Positions 6,375 through 8,091 of a stretch of DNA of 8,091 nt are shown in pieces. This DNA comes from Lachnospiraceae bacterium UBA3863 (GTDB lineage: Bacteria; Bacillota; Clostridia; Lachnospirales; Lachnospiraceae), in contig DGGX01000062.1 of NCBI GenBank assembly GCA_002392385.1, forward strand, positions 8,363 through 16,453. Direction: 5' to 3'. Position 1 is the first letter of the stretch. Every line of letters begins with the position of its first letter. Both the position numbers and the translations under genes were made by a program. Under the pieces are notes generated by a model. The model did no database searches. It was given only the letters and a program-made list of their open reading frames with translations, and had not been told where the DNA came from.

Positions 6375-8091
6375 ATGCGTGACGCGACGATCAGAAAAGT
6401 GGCGGTGATCGGCTCCGGTCCGATCATCATCGGGCAGGCGGCGGAGTTTGACTACGCCGGGACGCAGGCCTGCAGGGCACTGCGGGAGGAGGGGGTCTCC
6501 GTGGTCCTCCTCAATTCCAACCCGGCGACGATCATGACGGACCGGGACATCGCGGACCGCGTCTATATCGAGCCGCTCACGGAAGAGACGCTCAAAGCCC
6601 TTCTCCTGAAGGAACGGCCGGATTCCCTTCTCGCCACGCTCGGCGGGCAGGCGGGACTGAATCTGGCGATGGCCCTCTGGGAGGAGGGCTTCCTGCAGGA
6701 GCAGGGGATCCGCATCATAGGAACCGGGGCGGAGGCGATCCGCCGCGCGGAGGACCGCCTCCTGTTCAAGGAGGCCATGGAGCGATGCGGGGAACCCGTG
6801 GCGGCCTCGGAGATCGTTCACAGTGTGAGAGAGGGCCTGAAAGCTGCTGCAGGGATCGGGTACCCGGTCGTCCTGCGGCCGGCCTATACGCTGGGCGGCA
6901 GCGGCGGCGGCATCGCGGCGGACCCGGACAGCTGCGCACAGATCCTGGAAACGGGCCTGCGTCTGTCCCGCGTGCACGAGGTGCTGGTGGAGCGGTGCAT
7001 CGCCGGCTGGAAGGAGATCGAGTACGAGGTGGTCCGCGACAGTGCCGGGAACGCCGTCACCGTCTGCAACATGGAAAACGTTGACCCCGTAGGCGTCCAC
7101 ACGGGGGACTCCATCGTGGTCGCCCCCTCCCAGACGCTCTCCGACCCGGACCACCAGATGCTGCGGTCCGCGGCGCTGCGCATCGTGCACGAACTGGACA
7201 TCCGGGGAGCCTGCAACGTGCAGTTCGCCCTGCACCCGGACAGCCGCGAGTACTGTGTCATCGAGGTCAATCCGCGCGTGTCCCGCTCCTCCGCGCTCGC
7301 CTCGAAGGCGACGGGCTACCCGATCGCCAGAGTGTCCGCCCGGATCGCCCTCGGGTACCGCCTCGACGAGATCCGCAACACGGTGACGGGAGACACCACG
7401 GCCTGCTTTGAGCCGATGCTGGACTACTGTGTGGTCAAGATGCCGCGGCTTCCCTTCGACAAGTTTTATTCCGCGGAGCACCGGCTCAGCACCCAGATGA
7501 AGGCGACCGGGGAGGTCATGGCGATCTCCGACAGCTTTGAAGGCGCGCTCATGAAGGCGGTCCGGTCGCTGGAGCAGCACACGCTGAGCCTGCTGCCGGA
7601 GGGATTGTCGCAGGTACCGGAGGCGGATCTCCGCCTTCTCGTCGCGCAGGCGGACGACCGCCGGCTGTGGGCGGTGGCGGAACTTCTGCGCCGCGGCGTA
7701 CAGCCGGAGGAGATCCACGCCCTGACACGGATCGACCTGTGGTTTCTGGACCGGATCCGGGCCATCGTGGAGATGGAGCAGCGCCTGCGGGACTGCGGAC
7801 AGGACCGGCTGCCGGCGGAACTCCTGCGGGCTGCCAAGCGCATGGAATTCCCGGACCGGACGATCGCGGCCCTGACCGGCAGGAGCGAAGAGGCAGTCCG
7901 CACGCAGAGAGAGGAGAGCGGCATCGTACCGTCCTACCGCATGGTGGACACCTGCGCGGCGGAGTTTGAGGCGGCGACACCGTATTTTTACTCGGTGTAC
8001 GGCGTGGAGAATGAGGCGTGCCCTCTGCCTGCCGGACGCAGAAAGGTGCTGATCGTCGGATCCGGTCCCATCCGCATCGGGCAGGGCATCG
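6375..8091 (+). CDS. carB: Carbamoyl-phosphate synthetase, large (synthetase) subunit, 3'-truncated by the window edge
   Basis: CarB uses two ATP, bicarbonate and ammonia from CarA to build carbamoyl phosphate. The first 572 codons are visible of a family length near 1070. The frame is open to the last base, so no stop lies in the window. The N-terminal carboxyphosphate half is complete: [20 protein letters not shown] (13-32), [19 protein letters not shown], the ATP-grasp glycine loop LGGSGGGIA (173-181), [13 protein letters not shown] (234-246) and [20 protein letters not shown] (295-314). The oligomerisation domain follows (LTRIDLWFL, then [11 protein letters not shown]). The final bases open the carbamoyl-phosphate half with a second [11 protein letters not shown] motif, mirroring the internal duplication of the family. 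The C-terminal allosteric (MGS-like) domain lies outside the window, so ornithine or UMP control cannot be judged. The start is ATG 6375, 2 nt after carA. No missing catalytic residue is seen. Confidence 0.97.
   Translation, partial: MRDATIRKVAVIGSGPIIIGQAAEFDYAGTQACRALREEGVSVVLLNSNPATIMTDRDIADRVYIEPLTEETLKALLLKERPDSLLATLGGQAGLNLAMALWEEGFLQEQGIRIIGTGAEAIRRAEDRLLFKEAMERCGEPVAASEIVHSVREGLKAAAGIGYPVVLRPAYTLGGSGGGIAADPDSCAQILETGLRLSRVHEVLVERCIAGWKEIEYEVVRDSAGNAVTVCNMENVDPVGVHTGDSIVVAPSQTLSDPDHQMLRSAALRIVHELDIRGACNVQFALHPDSREYCVIEVNPRVSRSSALASKATGYPIARVSARIALGYRLDEIRNTVTGDTTACFEPMLDYCVVKMPRLPFDKFYSAEHRLSTQMKATGEVMAISDSFEGALMKAVRSLEQHTLSLLPEGLSQVPEADLRLLVAQADDRRLWAVAELLRRGVQPEEIHALTRIDLWFLDRIRAIVEMEQRLRDCGQDRLPAELLRAAKRMEFPDRTIAALTGRSEEAVRTQREESGIVPSYRMVDTCAAEFEAATPYFYSVYGVENEACPLPAGRRKVLIVGSGPIRIGQGI

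Noticed and set aside
6294..7718. Long minus-strand open frame of 474 codons opposite carA/carB
   Set aside because: It runs in codon register with carB. Stops on that strand would need TTA, CTA or TCA codons in carB, and I saw none in this GC3-rich gene. The translation (Arg/His/Gly-rich) resembles no family, and carB itself is unmistakable.

Overview
This window is a high-G+C (about 65% by spot counts) stretch of bacterial chromosome. Four plus-strand genes of central nitrogen metabolism are packed head to tail: gltB (5' end outside the window), gltD, carA and carB (3' end outside the window). The protein style, such as the long first-cluster spacing in GltD (CQSAMVLGGMVTGCPLHN) and the TLGGQAGLN motif in CarB, together with AGGAGG-type ribosome binding sites, suggests a high-G+C Clostridia (Lachnospiraceae-like Bacillota). 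That placement is inferred from remembered family sequences, not from a search.

Layout: 1-3507 is the distal 1168 codons of the glutamate synthase large subunit. 3508-3634 is a 127-nt gap almost filled by three copies of a GC-rich repeat; two are inverted to give a 30-bp perfect stem, and a third is a direct repeat of the second. 3635-5188 is the glutamate synthase small subunit. 5185-6372 is the carbamoyl-phosphate synthetase small subunit, overlapping gltD by ATGA. 6375-8091 is the first 572 codons of the carbamoyl-phosphate synthetase large subunit, starting 2 nt after the carA stop. No gene is seen on the minus strand, and no RNA gene, CRISPR array or complete mobile element is seen.

How the genes work together: GltB/GltD turn glutamine plus 2-oxoglutarate into two glutamates using NADPH. 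CarA/CarB use glutamine amide nitrogen, bicarbonate and ATP to make carbamoyl phosphate for arginine and pyrimidines. Both enzymes are glutamine amidotransferases that channel ammonia, so the cluster distributes glutamine nitrogen. The gltD-carA-carB junctions leave no room for a separate leader or attenuator, so carAB is probably read from the glt transcript.

The genes themselves are ordinary. The one clearly unusual element is the REP-like repeat cluster between gltB and gltD. A 14-nt exact match to part of its unit also lies inside gltD, at a spot where the protein appears to carry extra residues. I do not see a novel multi-gene system here.
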